Shown here piece after piece: positions 13,215 through 25,660 of a stretch of DNA of 64,000 nt. The stretch spans positions 7,167,381-7,231,380 of the forward strand of contig CAXIPT010000002.1 in assembly GCA_964030475.1 (NCBI GenBank), written 5' to 3'. The stretch's first letter is position 1, and each line of letters opens with the position of its first letter. Source of the DNA: Tethya wilhelma (Eukaryota; Porifera; Demospongiae; Tethyida; Tethyidae). The translations under genes and the position numbers were made by a program. The notes beneath the pieces were generated by a model. That model was not told where the DNA came from. It worked only from the letters and a program-made list of their open reading frames with translations, and searched no databases.

Positions 13215-14769
13215 ATTTCAACTTGAAAGTGAACACAAACCCAACATAATGCAAACAACAAACAGTGGTCAAAACACCAAACTAACATGGAACACAACAC
13301 CACAACAATGACCACACACAAACACCCAGTCTGTGTGAGTGGTGGTCAGTGTACATGACCATGAGGTTTAGTACATGCTCACTCAATGTTTCCCCCAGAA
13401 CAAAAGTAAAGAGGGGGGGAGGTGGTGAGAATTGCTTAAAATTGACCAAAAGTTAGAGGTAGTGGAAAAAAGGGGGGGGCACCCCCTACCTCTCTTTGGG
13501 GGAAACACTGTCACTAAATAAATGTTAAAACGAGCAAAGAAACGGACACTTTCATGGAGAGTTAGAGTTGTGCTTCAATCCACCCTTAGTAGGTGAGGGT
13601 GGTATTGTCCCTAAGTATCATGTGCACAGTCCTAGGCAACTAATAGATGGACACTATATACAGAAATCTTCCGAACAAAAATATCATATACAGCACTTGG
13701 TGTGTGTGTGTGAGAGAGAGACATAGAGTACAAACACACTGGTGTTCTTACTGCGTGATATTGTTGTAGTATTTGGTGAAGTAGGGCCACCTCTTCACCA
13801 GTGATGGACTTGACAACTAGTTTTCTGTCGAAGGATTGGAAGAATTTGGCTCCACTTCTCCCAGGGCTGTCAAATGGCACTGGAGGATTAGCGATGAGGG
13901 AATTCTGAAGAAGAAGAAAGAAAGAACAAAAGATGGTAAACATTTTCAACCAAACAGTGGTCCACAGTTCACGAGACAAGTGTACATTCACTACTGCCAC
14001 ATTTATCATAATGCTCACTCTGAATTCAAGGTCATCCAATTTGAATCTCTTTCTCAGGTCACGAAACACTCGTGGACAATACTCCTTGAACTTGAAATGA
14101 CCTGGCAAATTCTCCCTACACATATGTACGATGCAGTCACAAGTACATGATATGCATAGACCAATGAAATATATAGCAGCTATAATGTATAAATAGAACT
14201 GTTTTTTCCTTGAGAAAAGGACTTCTTCTAAGCTACCAAATGCACATTTGATCAAAGGTCAATAAGTATCCGCTTATTTTACATGTATAGAATTATACCA
14301 ACTCACTTGTTGTAGTACTGGTTCTCCACTTTGAGTTTACTGAAAGCTTTGAAATCTTCTGGTAGAAGTAGACTTGGCTCTACACTAGTCGTCAGCTCAT
14401 TGATCTGTGTGTGCGTGTGTGAGAAATGCAACACATTGTTTCTGAGTAACAAATATTTTGTTTACTGTAAGTGGTGGGGCCGATTGACAAGCAGCAGGAG
14501 AAGCTCAATGGGAAAAGTGCTCAGTAAACCAAAAACTGGAATTTTAACAAAATAAAGTAAATAAGCCTACTTACATGTACCTCTGGGAAAAGCTTGATTT
14601 ATAGTGCAATTGGTTCAAGTACATATCATGTTATGAATTACACCAACTGTTTGTGCACACATAAAGCCTTGCATGACATTATCATGACTATATACAATAC
14701 CCACCTATACATGTACAGCACCATACATTGACCTACACACCCACTCACACCCTAAACACACACACACAT

Positions 14770-14832
<63 letters not shown>

Positions 14833-14947
14833 TGCACACACATGCAACTAAACTTGGCACAAAGATGGAGCCAACCCTCACCACCACCAGCTGGTCTTAA
14901 CTCAATATGGTGTCTAGGGGGCAATCAGTTGCACAAACAAGGGGACA

Positions 14948-14980
<33 letters not shown>

Positions 14981-15635
14981 ATGGTCTGGGCCACACATGT
15001 AGGGAGAGCACCACAAAACACCATACCACAACTCTCACACATCACTTATACTTCATGGTATCTACTTCTCACCAACACAGGGAAGAATGTACAGTGTACA
15101 TGCATGCACTGAAATCCATTAGCTCTGAATAGTTTCGAATAGAGATTTTAGATCAATGCTGAATCCCTTACAGCCAACCTAGTAATAGTACTACTTGTAC
15201 ATGTATCCATGTACATGTACAGAGATGGGATGGGAACATACAAGGAGAACAATGTACACTCTACGTATATACCAAAAGCTCTTCAAAGTGTGCAACCATA
15301 TGGACATCTCAGGTCATAAATAGATAAGTATATAGCATATGTTACGACCATAGACGGAATTCATGTACAGAGGAAATGCTTCCAAAAGAGTAATGTAACA
15401 ACACATGCACACAGTGTTCTCAACCTCTAGGTTGTGTCTCTGGTATAACACAGCCAACATCTGTGGGAATTAAGACTGCATGACTAAGTACAGTACTTAC
15501 ACTGTGTTGGACTCCCCACATGAGCACTGCTAAAATGGGGTCTTTGCTTCGGAAGAACCTCTTCTTCTGGTGCTTGGCCTTGAAGTGCTTCTTTGACTTG
15601 AGCCCTCCCCCACTCTTGCCTCCTTTGCCTGGCAT
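9744..15635 (-). CDS. PIP4K2: Type II phosphatidylinositol 5-phosphate 4-kinase, 11 exons
   Basis: Lipid kinase that makes PI(4,5)P2 from PI5P. Exons in transcript order: 15635-15501, 14404-14307, 14115-14019, 13904-13752, 12542-12357, 11914-11801, 11437-11287, 11087-10920, about 10534-10460, 10338-10238, 9824-9744. The start [10 protein letters not shown] precedes a basic stretch and [14 protein letters not shown], as in animal PIP4K2. Further signatures are [13 protein letters not shown], the lysine in [52 protein letters not shown] with its metal-binding Asp, and the type II activation loop [16 protein letters not shown], where Ala replaces the Glu expected in type I enzymes. The end is [16 protein letters not shown] then stop. 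Exon 7-8 encodes an acidic, Pro/Ser-rich insert. The total is about 452 residues, slightly longer than vertebrate forms. Only the exon 8/9 junction is uncertain: the obvious acceptor gives the wrong phase. Introns hold many (CA)n tracts. Confidence 0.92.
12750..13240. repeat. Diverged tandem duplication with (CA)n/(TG)n tracts in a PIP4K2 intron
   Basis: Two related units of about 200-245 bases lie in tandem. Shared words include gttgggctc.atacagagc.ttgtctg, agtaaccctctgtatg and aacagggcacat.gatgtgtgtgg. The units differ mainly by expansion of a CA tract (about 13009-13046) and a TG tract (about 13157-13211). The whole lies between PIP4K2 exons 4 and 5. Confidence 0.65.
13386..13510. repeat. 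Short foldback repeat
   Basis: The outer words tgtttccccca and tgggggaaaca are inverted complements, with further purine/pyrimidine-rich complementarity inside. It lies within a PIP4K2 intron and has no coding capacity. Confidence 0.45.
14755..14980. repeat. (CA)n microsatellite cluster
   Basis: Long interrupted CA tracts at about 14755-14835 and 14949-14980 lie in the first PIP4K2 intron. They create false histidine/threonine-rich open frames. Confidence 0.9.
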
Positions 15636-16210
15636 GCTGTCAACTACTCCTAGGGGGGGAAAGTGTGTAATAACATGAAAGTAAACTTACTAGTGTTTCT
15701 TTAGACAACTGTACATGCAGCACATTTGATAAAGGGAGATAATATTATATGTACTCTAGCCTCATTCCCAGGCTCTCTATTTTGACCTTTAAAGCTTTTA
15801 AAGAGGCTACGCCTACACTACATATGAAGTACAATGGTCAGGGAAGGCTGGAGCAAGCCCAACTACATGTACTGTACATTCAGTGCTTAACAGTATTCAT
15901 TCATTTTTTTTTACTCGTATGTGTGTGTAAAGTTTAGTAGGGTCAGGATGGTTTAGCTGATATAGTGATTGTTCACAGAAAGTTACAGCTTTGAATGAGG
16001 CTACAACAGGAAAGATTAACAAACACATGATTAGAAAGGAATTGAGGGTACATTAGAACAAGAAAGGGTCAGAAACAAAGATTAAAGAGAAAAGGGACAA
16101 TGGCAGGCTTTGCTACAAACAATGACAAGACACTGTGGAGCATTGAGTACCTCAATACCATGACTCTGACTGGACTAGACTCAAAAGAAGTGGACATGCT
16201 TAACAATCAC

Positions 16211-16270
<60 letters not shown>
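16211..16270. repeat. (CA)n microsatellite
   Basis: A nearly pure CA tract of about 30 units, followed by a short GCACACACA tail. It lies upstream of the PIP4K2 start. Confidence 0.9.
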
Positions 16271-16277
<7 letters not shown>

Positions 16278-16400
16278 CATTTTTGAACTCTTTTACAGTC
16301 TCTAACACTGTCTATGATGACAGGAATCCCAACACCTCTAACATGCATGCATTCTTGCTATAGCTCATCCCCAAAGAACACCAAATACTTTAGGAACAGG

Positions 16401-16610
16401 TACTGTATAGCTCCAAATTTTCGTGGTACAATATTTTCGTGAATTTCGTGATTTGACCGTATATCACGAAAATTTTCTCCACGAAAATTTAGAAAACCGT
16501 ATATCGGCAATATAATTTCAGAGATCGAGATTCACGAAAATTAGCTCAAAACGGCAAAGACAGACTTTTCACGAACTTTTTGAACCACGAAAATTTGGAG
16601 CTATACGGTA
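16401..16610. mobile_element. TA-flanked MITE with 27-base inverted ends
   Basis: The left end tactgtatagctccaaattt and right end aaatttggagctatacggta are complementary over about 27 bases with one mismatch. TA at both edges fits a Tc1/mariner-like target site. The interior repeats the theme cacgaaaatt in both orientations. There is no coding capacity. Related cgaaaat-rich tracts occur near 30770-30980 and 33540-33665. Confidence 0.75.
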
Positions 16611-16619
16611 AATGGCCCT

Positions 16620-17900
16620 ATGGTACAGGTAGGAGTATGCTAAGCTTCTACAGAAACTACTGGAGAATACACAAATATACACATGGGAATTTACATCCAC
16701 AGTCCATGGAAAATACTACTAAGAGTGTACATCTATCATGTTTGTTCCACGGTTGAAACAATGACATGGACTTTCGATTTAATAACAACCACCATAGTTT
16801 GGCTTGGGAACCACACAACACTTTGGGAGCACTTATTACCATAATATTATTATGCTGATGTTATGGATGGTACACATACACTATGGATAGATAGTGCAAA
16901 TTGAGTTACTTGTACTGTACATTTAACATAAGAAGGCTTAGCTCAATACTAATCCATTCACAGCTTGTACACTTAATTAAGTACACGAGAACGAACTGAA
17001 TTTCGTGTGCTATTTATCACTGATACATCTTCCTATATTGCTGCTGTCATTCTAAGCTATCAGGCTTAGTTGTAATGTCCAAAGTGGCCAATATCAAAGT
17101 GTTGAAATTCCTACCACCTCCTGAATATCAGAGTTGCGAATGTCACACTATCTTCTGTGACAAATACAGTCGCAGTATCATACACCAGAGAAATGAACAC
17201 TGATGCAGCATCAATATCTTGTACATAACACATGTACAGTACACACAGTTTAGTTTACCAACAGAGCTACATACCATATATTTTGTATACATGCTATGGG
17301 TTCTTACAAAGGTAGGGTAGAGTCAATGGTAATATAGACTACTTATCAAAGTTAAGAGATTTATCACTCAATCTTTACAGATCTACTCACACACACACAC
17401 ACACAATAGTCCCAAGAGGCTGTCTTTGCCCATTACTAGAAGCCAATTGTCACAGGTCTAATCGTTACAACGGTGATTTCTGTGGTGTCAGATCCTCAAC
17501 ACAACATGATCAAGACTGAAAGGTCAATATATGATGCTTTACAACGCGCGATCAGTTGTCCTATAGTAGATGAGGAGGGATAAAGCCATTTCCTCGCCGT
17601 TACTATCCCACTATAGCGCCCAATAGCACCCCAAGAACTCACCACTTTTTCTCTTTGTTGCTTTCTCCGAGTTTGGCTACACACGAGCACGTGATAAGTG
17701 TGTGACAAACCTAGGTTCCGCCCACATGCCAGCCCTGCCCACATAATTTTGTGCGCATTGAGTTCGCCTCTCGGATGAATTCTTGGACAAGGGTATTATA
17801 AAGTTAAAACTAAGTTACTTGGTATAATTTTAATAAAATTAATAGCTATTTATATTTATACATAGAAAATATCCTGAGTCAATGTAGTGTGGAAAAATTA
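16620..17900. other. Intergenic, nothing recognised
   Basis: Between the PIP4K2 5' side and the 3' end of the next receptor. An open frame on the minus strand at 17496-17744 has no recognisable domain and was not called. Short CA tract near 17390-17404. Confidence 0.45.
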
Positions 17901-17912
17901 ATCTTCCTGAGA

Positions 17913-19718
17913 TCAAACTAAAGGTGGGTACTCATCCATGTATTCCAGTCGATATGGTTGACGTTGTTCAGACTCTGATTTATAGCGTTTGATGCACTTC
18001 AAGACATATGTACGACATGCTTCCACATGCTTCTTTAACCTTTGTACTGGAATGAAAATCCAAATCAGCATAGAGACACCATAAAATGGGTGAATTAATA
18101 CAATAGGCATAGAAATCACATTGTAAATCGTCAAATTGATTTTAGTTCCTCCAAATGCTGCCTCTATTTGTTGTGAGTGTACAATTAAACACAAGACAGC
18201 CATTACAAAATTCAATGTGACATCGATGTAGTTGTAAATCGACTTCCTATACGGCCTGAACACAGCAATGACAACAGACATAAAGGCAAACAACTGGCTA
18301 ACCAATTGGAGATACATTATATAGTTTGATTCTAAGGAATATATGAGAAGGTTAATAATTCTTAGTAAAAGGTAGAACGCGGCAAAGTAACGGTAGTCAC
18401 GAGGCTGATCCTTAAACTCACTGTGAAAGGCAGCTATGAACTCCCTTAGAGTTTCACGTTTGATGTTACAGTAGTTGAGGCACTTGTGAAAGCATCGACA
18501 AGGAAAGACAAACAACAAAACTAGTGGGATTACGTTAAACACAAGAGTCATTGCGATTGCTAAAACAGCATAGGGAAGATGTTTGCTTCCAAAGTATTCA
18601 ATGGTTCCATCCATTTTCAGGTAGAGCCTGGGTAGAGCATAGCCCCTTAAGTCGTACACGGTCATTGGTAATAGAAGATCAAGTGAAACATTCAAAATCT
18701 TCACATATGAGAGAAGAATAAATGTGGCAAATGCTCCAATGAGTGTGTTTCGTATATCCCACTCTCTACGAATGCAACTAAAGCAGTAATAAAATGGTTT
18801 CCATAATGACACAAATCGAGGATTACGATAGTGCACATCGGCTAAGATGAATGTGACAATGACTAGTAGCAAAGGATACACAGCAATGGCATAGTCGAGT
18901 GCACGAATATGTATAGATGAAAAATTTGGATTGATACAAAATGGAGGGTAGAGAGCACGAAAAAAATCAAGGTTCCATATTCCATAAAATGTAATGAGTA
19001 TTTTCATGAGAAGAAGTTCTCGTAAGTGGTACTTGGTGAATGAGTATGCATGTATGTACGCCTGATAGAAGTGTAACAAAGCTGGAGCCATCATGAGCTG
19101 ACTGGTCATCACAAAAGCATTCATAAGACCTGACGTCGCTGATATTCTAAATGCAACAACTACTATGTAGAAAACTGTTAGTGGAAGATATGCCACAGCA
19201 ATGTACATCAGCCAATTGCGACCATATCTCGAACACTTTACACAGCCTAAATCACAGGAGTACACTGGAAGAGCAAATCCCTCTAAACAACTACCACACA
19301 TTTGACCAGTTCGGTTCATTCCAAGGTAGCTACATGCATCCTCATTGAAAACACTTAGGTTTTGTGAGTTCACCAAGACTTGATATCGATTAACACCAGT
19401 GAATACCCTTCGAGAGGGGTTGTCCTTTGAAATTGAACAACTAGCGCTACAAAAGCCTATGGTAGTCAGGTTGAAGTCTCCATTGTAGGACATGCAATAA
19501 CAGTATGGAAGAGAAGCAATATTGCTTCCGTGACATTGTAAAAACTGAACCTTTGATTTTAGTTCGTGGTAAATTTTGTTACACTCACATGTGCCCCTTG
19601 CAGTGAGATTACTCCATATAGGACAACTAGTGGGTCTTGCAATATGTGACACTTGCTGTGATGAATTGAAAGCAATAGATTTTAGTTGCTTCAGCTTGGT
19701 TTCCTCTCCACTGGCCAC
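17913..19718 (-). CDS. Multi-pass surface receptor with cysteine-rich ectodomain
   Basis: Continuous open frame of 601 codons with no ATG at its left edge. An acceptor (tttcccccggccctg..gccag) ends just before codons for GEETKLKQ, so the first exon, presumably with a signal peptide, is upstream and was not found. Residues about 30-165 form an extracellular cysteine-rich region (CPIWSNLTARGTCECNK, LPYCYCMSYNGDF, GQMCGSCLEGFALPVYS). After CVKCSRYGRNW there are about eight to nine hydrophobic helices and a basic tail. WNLDFFRALYPPFC and ATFILLSYVKILNVSLDLL are typical of a large family I recall from sponges and cnidarians; its function is not established. It shares architecture with the receptor at 40627-44482 but has no beta-helix. 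The membrane part is intact. Confidence 0.8.
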   Translation of the reverse strand: MASGEETKLKQLKSIAFNSSQQVSHIARPTSCPIWSNLTARGTCECNKIYHELKSKVQFLQCHGSNIASLPYCYCMSYNGDFNLTTIGFCSASCSISKDNPSRRVFTGVNRYQVLVNSQNLSVFNEDACSYLGMNRTGQMCGSCLEGFALPVYSCDLGCVKCSRYGRNWLMYIAVAYLPLTVFYIVVVAFRISATSGLMNAFVMTSQLMMAPALLHFYQAYIHAYSFTKYHLRELLLMKILITFYGIWNLDFFRALYPPFCINPNFSSIHIRALDYAIAVYPLLLVIVTFILADVHYRNPRFVSLWKPFYYCFSCIRREWDIRNTLIGAFATFILLSYVKILNVSLDLLLPMTVYDLRGYALPRLYLKMDGTIEYFGSKHLPYAVLAIAMTLVFNVIPLVLLFVFPCRCFHKCLNYCNIKRETLREFIAAFHSEFKDQPRDYRYFAAFYLLLRIINLLIYSLESNYIMYLQLVSQLFAFMSVVIAVFRPYRKSIYNYIDVTLNFVMAVLCLIVHSQQIEAAFGGTKINLTIYNVISMPIVLIHPFYGVSMLIWIFIPVQRLKKHVEACRTYVLKCIKRYKSESEQRQPYRLEYMDEYPPLV

Positions 19719-20363
19719 AGCAGGGCCGGGGGAAGGCAGATAGTATTGGTAAGGCCAGAGCTGCCAAGTGACTCAGCTAGGGGGGTCTGGTGGTATGCCC
19801 CCCAGAAAAATTTGGAATTTTGGTTGCCATAAGGTGAAATCTGGTGCATTGTGATCAGTTATCGTTATCACAAAGACTGCTTTTCACAGTTGTGAGACTG
19901 GCTTTTCTTGAAAGCTGCATCCTTGATAAATCAAAAGATTACAAAGCTCCAATTATTGGTCAGGCCATGGCCTGACTGGCCTATACACTTCCCCCAGGCC
20001 TGCACAGGCAGGAGACACACTAGAAGATAGACCCAAAACATCTTCGACTCTAAATTTACAGTCGGGATTTAGATTATTATGCTATGCATGGTCAGAAGAT
20101 GCAGCAAAAGATATTATACAATACACTCTTTTAGAGCATGGATACACATGACACTTTAGCTCAATGATATTGTTTGTCACATGTCACTTAACTAAGAATA
20201 ACAATTACCACATATTTACAATTACAGGCTGGTCTTTACAACACTACATAGTTCTGTAAAGTGTTACGTGTTTACTGTTTGCACAATGAACAACAGGCAT
20301 ATAGACATACACACACATGCGTTCACACAAACACCTGTATTTGATTACAAAAATATTACAGTC

Positions 20364-20641
20364 ATGTGGAGCTAAAGTCTATTCGTGCTCACTTGAGCCC
20401 AGGAAGTAGTGTGGTTTAAGTACAGCTTTACTGCATTTGTGGTTAATGGAATGTCTGTACTTTAGGTATGGGGCATATGCGGAACTTTTGAATGGTAAGG
20501 GTAGCACTTTTTAAAAAGCACAAAACAAATCTATGTGAAATTTGAAATCGAATGGTATCTAAAATAGCGCAATTTATAGATATACGGCCAAGTTATGAAG
20601 AAATTTTGAAGGCTCATAATTATGAACGCGAATAGACTTTA
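20364..20641. mobile_element. Small inverted-repeat element
   Basis: The left words gctaaagtctattcg and right words cgaatagactttaga are inverted complements about 275 bases apart. The interior is non-coding. The family is not recognised. Confidence 0.45.
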
Positions 20642-21014
20642 GACACACACACGTGCATAATTCATACATACATACATGTACAAACAAGCACACAGACATA
20701 ATAATTATGCGTGACATTGTGTGTACACACAATCTAAACAAAATAATTAGCTATAAGATTGCAGCGAGTTTGTCAAAACTTATTGTCATTCTGGTATTAT
20801 GAATACATCAATTTTGATCACCATGTGCACAGATTATAATACTGAGAGCAATTCAATCACAAAACAATGAACTAGTCGATGTATGAAACGGGCATGAGTC
20901 ATAATAATACCAAACTACTAAGGTAAGCATTTTCTATTTAGTTACAAAATAGTTTAATTGTATTAACATACGTATACAAAGAAAATAGCTACTACGTTTC
21001 AATTATTTTTTCTT

Positions 21015-23826
21015 TCATACCATTGCACAAGGCAGTTTTTTCTTTACTTCTCTCACAACACTGTTCAACACATCGTCTGGAGTTCCACTGGCATCTACAA
21101 TATCTAGACATGGGTCACGCATTCTCTTATAGCATTCAAGTAGCCTGCATCAACACACAGTGACAAACAAAATTATTGCTAAGAGTAACTGATTCACATG
21201 TCCGCATTGGGGATGAGTGCAAAGGTCAAAGGAGCCAGCCTGGGAATGAGGTTAGGTTTTGAACCATGTGACAGATAAACACTAAGACTTAGGGTTGTTG
21301 ATCATCACCTGATGGTAGTCATGATAGTAGAGGGAGCTTGAGAACAAGGCTAAGGAGGTACTGTACTATACACACGTTATAAGTTATTCAACATCTTTTT
21401 TTATTGCATATAGCTAATGCAACTACAAAGCCATCATGCAAGTGTACAAACCTAGTTTGAAAGAGAGAGCTTTTTTCTAGTCTTATCTCCTCCTCAGTAA
21501 GTTTCTCTCCTCTGGCTACAATTCTCCGTTGACGTTCTTCTGGGCTGACCACCAACAGCAGAACAACCTACATGGAATGTTGACAATAATTATTGTAAGT
21601 TGTAAACAATTAATTGTAGACCTCTGTGCTGAGTCAGCAAACAGGCTACTGAAGTCCTCCTTCCACCTAAATCATAATCAGATTCTTTGCATTGTGTCTT
21701 AGAAAACTTGTATAGTACCATAACTACAGTCACATGTGTTTCTGTGAGAGGAGTACACAAAATTATTTACACTGAACTGGTTTAAGGTAAACTTGAAAAC
21801 TTTTGTGGTTTTGTTGTCAACTTGAACATTATCTGGGAAATTGTTCAACAACAACAAAAAATTTTGTTCCGGTCCACCCAATAGCACTAATTACATAAAG
21901 GTTCTATAGTAACTATGATATCTGTTTTGAAATGAATCTAGAATGGGCCTATAATAATGTAACATTGAAGATATGCATGAATTTTGGCCCCTTACATCTG
22001 GCTTGAGAAGATCTTGTGGCCAATTATAGATATTGTGTCCTTGGGGTGGAATGGCTGTTTCATCCCCACAGCCTACTTCTGTTGCTATAGCATAGGCAGA
22101 ACTACTGTGCCAAAACCTACAATCATATAAATTATAGAAGACTTCACGGTATATTTCAGTTTTGGAAGAAATCGTGCAAATATACTGTACCTGTCAACCA
22201 CAACTGGTCCAGATTTCGAGGCAGAGACAATCTCTTGAGCGGCAATATAGTTACCAAGAGTGTAAAAGGCCCGTCTGACTAACGGCGGGTAGCAATCAAA
22301 TGTTGAACGTAGTTGCTTTAGGCAACTTGGTGGAGTTCCAAGAAGAGTAGCACCCAGTGACTTAGAGAGGGCTTGGCATAGAGTGCTCTTCCCTATAAGT
22401 GAAGGGTTAGACACACATTGACTGTCAGTCAGAGTAAGCTACTACATTAATTTTACAAAGATGATAATCAGAACATGAATTCTTGCATCTAATACGTACC
22501 CTTAGCCTTCTTCCCAGGCCTTACCCTGTGTGTATTGTATATTTGAGAAGGCCTGGGTACGAGGCTACCCTATATAGCTGCCATGGAATAAAGCATTTGT
22601 GAATGGCATTTTTTTGTTGTTTAATGTAAATTTTGCTGATCTCCACAATTTTCTTTTTGTGAATGAGTTATATATTCTGTATTTCCATGCAATCATAAAA
22701 TTCTCCCAAAAATCATTTTGTCACAATCTTGAATTTAAAAGCCTCAAAATGTATGCTCAGGCTCGCCCCAACTCTTACCCAGTGCTCTAATTATAATCAT
22801 TACTACATGTACCATGCATGCAGTGATAGGCGATAATATGATAACAGCTAGTTTATACTAAGGGTTAACATATTCACAGACCTGTGGCATCCAACCCCTC
22901 AACAACAACAACAGGGTTTTCTGCCTTAATCAACGGAATCTTATCTCCTTCTAGAGTAATGGAGTGCTGTGCTGCAATCGACAGAAGATCCTTCACTCCA
23001 TCGAGATCAGCATCCTGAAAGGAGAATAGAAAATGATTGATATAAAATTATATCTGTAATTTAACAGGGGCCAAAATTGATTAAACAAAATTAACAAGAA
23101 ATTATACCTTCATTTCAGAGAGTACAAGCTGAAGTTCTCCCAAACTGTGATAAACAGAGTGACGGTGGCCGAGATTGAAGGCAGGGTGACATGGAGGAGC
23201 TACCACTTGCACAAGTTGGGATGATGCTTCAAGTTTCTGGTCAGGTACTGTGATAAGGTGTTGATAAACATGATCATCTCTTGTGTCATATTCGTAGTAC
23301 CCAGCCTGATGGTACTTGAAGCAAAGGTTGTTGACTAGTTTTTTAGTTTGTGTTATAATATCTGGATCACTTGATGGCACAGATAGAAAGAATCCTCGCT
23401 CAAAGTGACTAGAGTCACCATTAAAGAAACCGTAGCTTGCTCTAACAGTCATTCCCTGTTGCTTTTTGACTATATCAATTCTAGCTCCTTTTGTAACTTG
23501 TCATTGTTTATAGCATTCTTTACACTGCTCTCTTCTTGATCATTGGGGTTCCAGGCTGTAAATGCAAATGAAATTGAAGGATAACATTTGCTGCGAAATG
23601 TTTCGATAAGAGTATTGGAATGAGGTTTGACAATGTCACATGTATCTGGATGGAAGAGAGCTTTCTGGCTGCAGAAATAAACTGGTCCATCGTCGAATTC
23701 CACCCCATTCATCGCCAGGTCCCAGTTACGCTGCAATCCTGAACCACTGGCCATATTCCTAGCAAGGACTGCAACTTGAAGACTATTTATAGTTCTCGAC
23801 AATATCCCACAAAACTGCTGAAACAT
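21015..23826 (-). CDS. CMPK2: CMPK2-like mitochondrial UMP-CMP/thymidylate kinase, 6 exons
   Basis: Nucleoside monophosphate kinase of the CMPK2 type, expected in mitochondria. Exons: 23826-23108, 23014-22882, 22392-22191, 22116-21996, 21567-21452, 21144-21015, with phases that agree. The start is in a strong Kozak context (gccaccATG). The N-terminal half is poorly conserved, as in the family. The P-loop GLDATGKSTL spans exons 2/3; other family motifs are SPPSCLKQ-like TPPSCLKQLR, RRAFYTLGNYIAAQEI, VVDRFWHSSSAYAIATEV, NWPQDLLKPD and the lid SPEERQRRIVARGEKL. The end is KKKLPCAMV. Exon 1 has a frame break near 23465-23490: one frame ends at a TAG after QKELELI and the next frame continues IVKKQQGMTVRASYG. 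A two-base ATAT/AT difference would restore it. This may be sequence error or a recent lesion. Confidence 0.88.
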
Positions 23827-23905
23827 GGTGGCGACCCTTTACCATTAATTTTTGGCCGCCGCTCAAGCTAGCTAGACCCAGAGTCTAGCCTCTAGTCTCC
23901 GGGCG

Positions 23906-24202
23906 TTAGCCAGACTCTCCGCAAGGAAAGGGAGAGTCTGGTGAATTGCATATACTACCTTTTGTTCCCTTTTACCAGAATCTGGTAACAACTACAATGT
24001 GTATAAGTGGATGTCAATTCCGGTTTGTCATCAGTGGAATCTGATTACTACTACTGAGCGCAACGTCCAGTCGCGCCAGAATTGACATCCACTTAAATAC
24101 ACATTGTGGTTTTTACCAGATTCTGGTAACAGGGAACAAAAAGTAGTAGCTATACGCCATTCACCAGACTCTCCCTTTCCTTGAAGAGAGTCTGGCTAGC
24201 GA
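23906..24202. mobile_element. Foldback element of about 300 bases
   Basis: The left arm (tagccagactctcc, ccagaatctgg, gtggatgtcaattccgg) is repeated as its complement on the right (ccggaattgacatccac-like, ccagattctgg, gagagtctggcta). The arms are over 100 bases with small gaps. There is no coding capacity. A partial copy starts immediately after the n at 55849. Confidence 0.7.
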
Positions 24203-25660
24203 GACTATAATCTAGCCTTTTGCTCTGGAGTCTACCGCGCACTTTCTAGATTGATTCTAGATCACGTGCATGAGCAATTGATAATTGGCGCCGGCGGGAC
24301 TGAATGAGCCTGAGTAGTCTGCGGTTTAGTTTCTGAGGGACTGACGCACTCATGGCACTGTGACTAGGTTCTTAGAATCTGCATGACCACAGTTTGTTTA
24401 TGTGGCTATGATGGACAAGCAGGCCTATCCTCAAGACCTTTCTGTGAGACTCTAGGTTTGTGGTGAACTGAATAATAGTAAACTGATTTCAAGTTCTTTT
24501 CATTAGCTAATTTTGTAAACTGCTATAATTTGACCAATCTCAAGGATTTAACTGGTTTATAATTAGGTTGGCAGCCTTGTGACAAATGAGAATCACGGTC
24601 TACAAGTGAGAGTCTGGTATCAGGGGCAGCCCAGACCCTCTCCAATTATCATCGTAGACAAGAAGAGGCCAGGGGCAGCAGAATGGAAGGAAACAGCTGG
24701 GGTCTGGCAAAAGCTTAGCTGGGCGTGGATTGCTGGAATTCAATGCAAGGTTCACAGAAGCTATATACATGTGATTTGCTGTATTATACCACTTTCGCAT
24801 TACTTATTTTTGGTATCACATCAGCTTCTTTTATCCTGCCGACAACCAGGTCTAAATCATTTTCCTTTATCCTTTCCTTTCCCTTTGTTATTCTCCTCCT
24901 AGTTCCTTTCCCGCCTATACTAATAATAGGAAAATGTCTTATGTGCTCGTGTCCCAGCTGAATTGGACTAAATAACCTAATTTCACTGAGCCACACAAAT
25001 ATAATGGTACCTGTCCCATTAATTTTCAAGCCTTTTTGGGAAATATGCATCGCCTAGCAGGCTTTATACCAGAGCACATCTATATAACTAGCAATAGGAA
25101 CATGCTCTGAATAGTCTGGTGCTCACTAGGTCACATGCATAAATAAAAGTAGTTATCAGAACCAAAGTTTTACTTTGGCGACAATTAGCACACTTGTGTA
25201 AACTTAACATTAGAGGTCAGCCAATCACACATGGTGTGTTAATGCATGTGATTACGTTTGAGTGCATTGACATTATCATACGTACGGTAGTACGTATAGT
25301 AGGAATGGGCTGACTGTCCCATAGACACAATATAAAATTTTGGTCATTATAAAAATCTATATATAGTCAAACAAAATTAAACCTTCAAAGTTAGTCAGAG
25401 GCTCTCACTGACAGATTACCAACTGAATGCAAGGCGTAAAACTCGCAAAAAGTTTCCTCAGCACTCATAGAGAGCAGGGGCATACCTAGCATAGGGCTGA
25501 GCGGGCTCGAGCCCCCCCTTTAAGCTTTCAAGCTCACTGGAAGTGTAGATTAGTATTAATTAACCCTCGGCGTGTGAAACACGCTGAAAGGGTTATAGTA
25601 GTCGTTTTTTCCGTGTGTGTGTGTGTGTGTGTGCTTAATCTAAAGAATAGCAAGTCTACT
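24000..25660. repeat. Duplicated block A, copy 1
   Basis: About 1.65 kb that is highly similar, with a few small indels, to 55850-57512 in the same orientation. It contains the right half of a foldback element, a stretch without recognisable genes, the 5' part of the 1-kb TACG-type element (from about 25278) and the left end of an inserted element beginning caggggcatacct (about 25488). Identity ends abruptly after tagcaagtctactc. Confidence 0.85.

Noticed and set aside
14705..15132. Open frames rich in His/Thr or Val/Cys on both strands
   Set aside because: They are translations of CA/TG microsatellites within an intron. The same applies near 12868-13321, 10452-10697 and 55669-55917.
17496..17744. 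82-codon minus-strand open frame upstream of PIP4K2
   Set aside because: No recognisable domain or splice support; may be a leader exon but cannot be shown.
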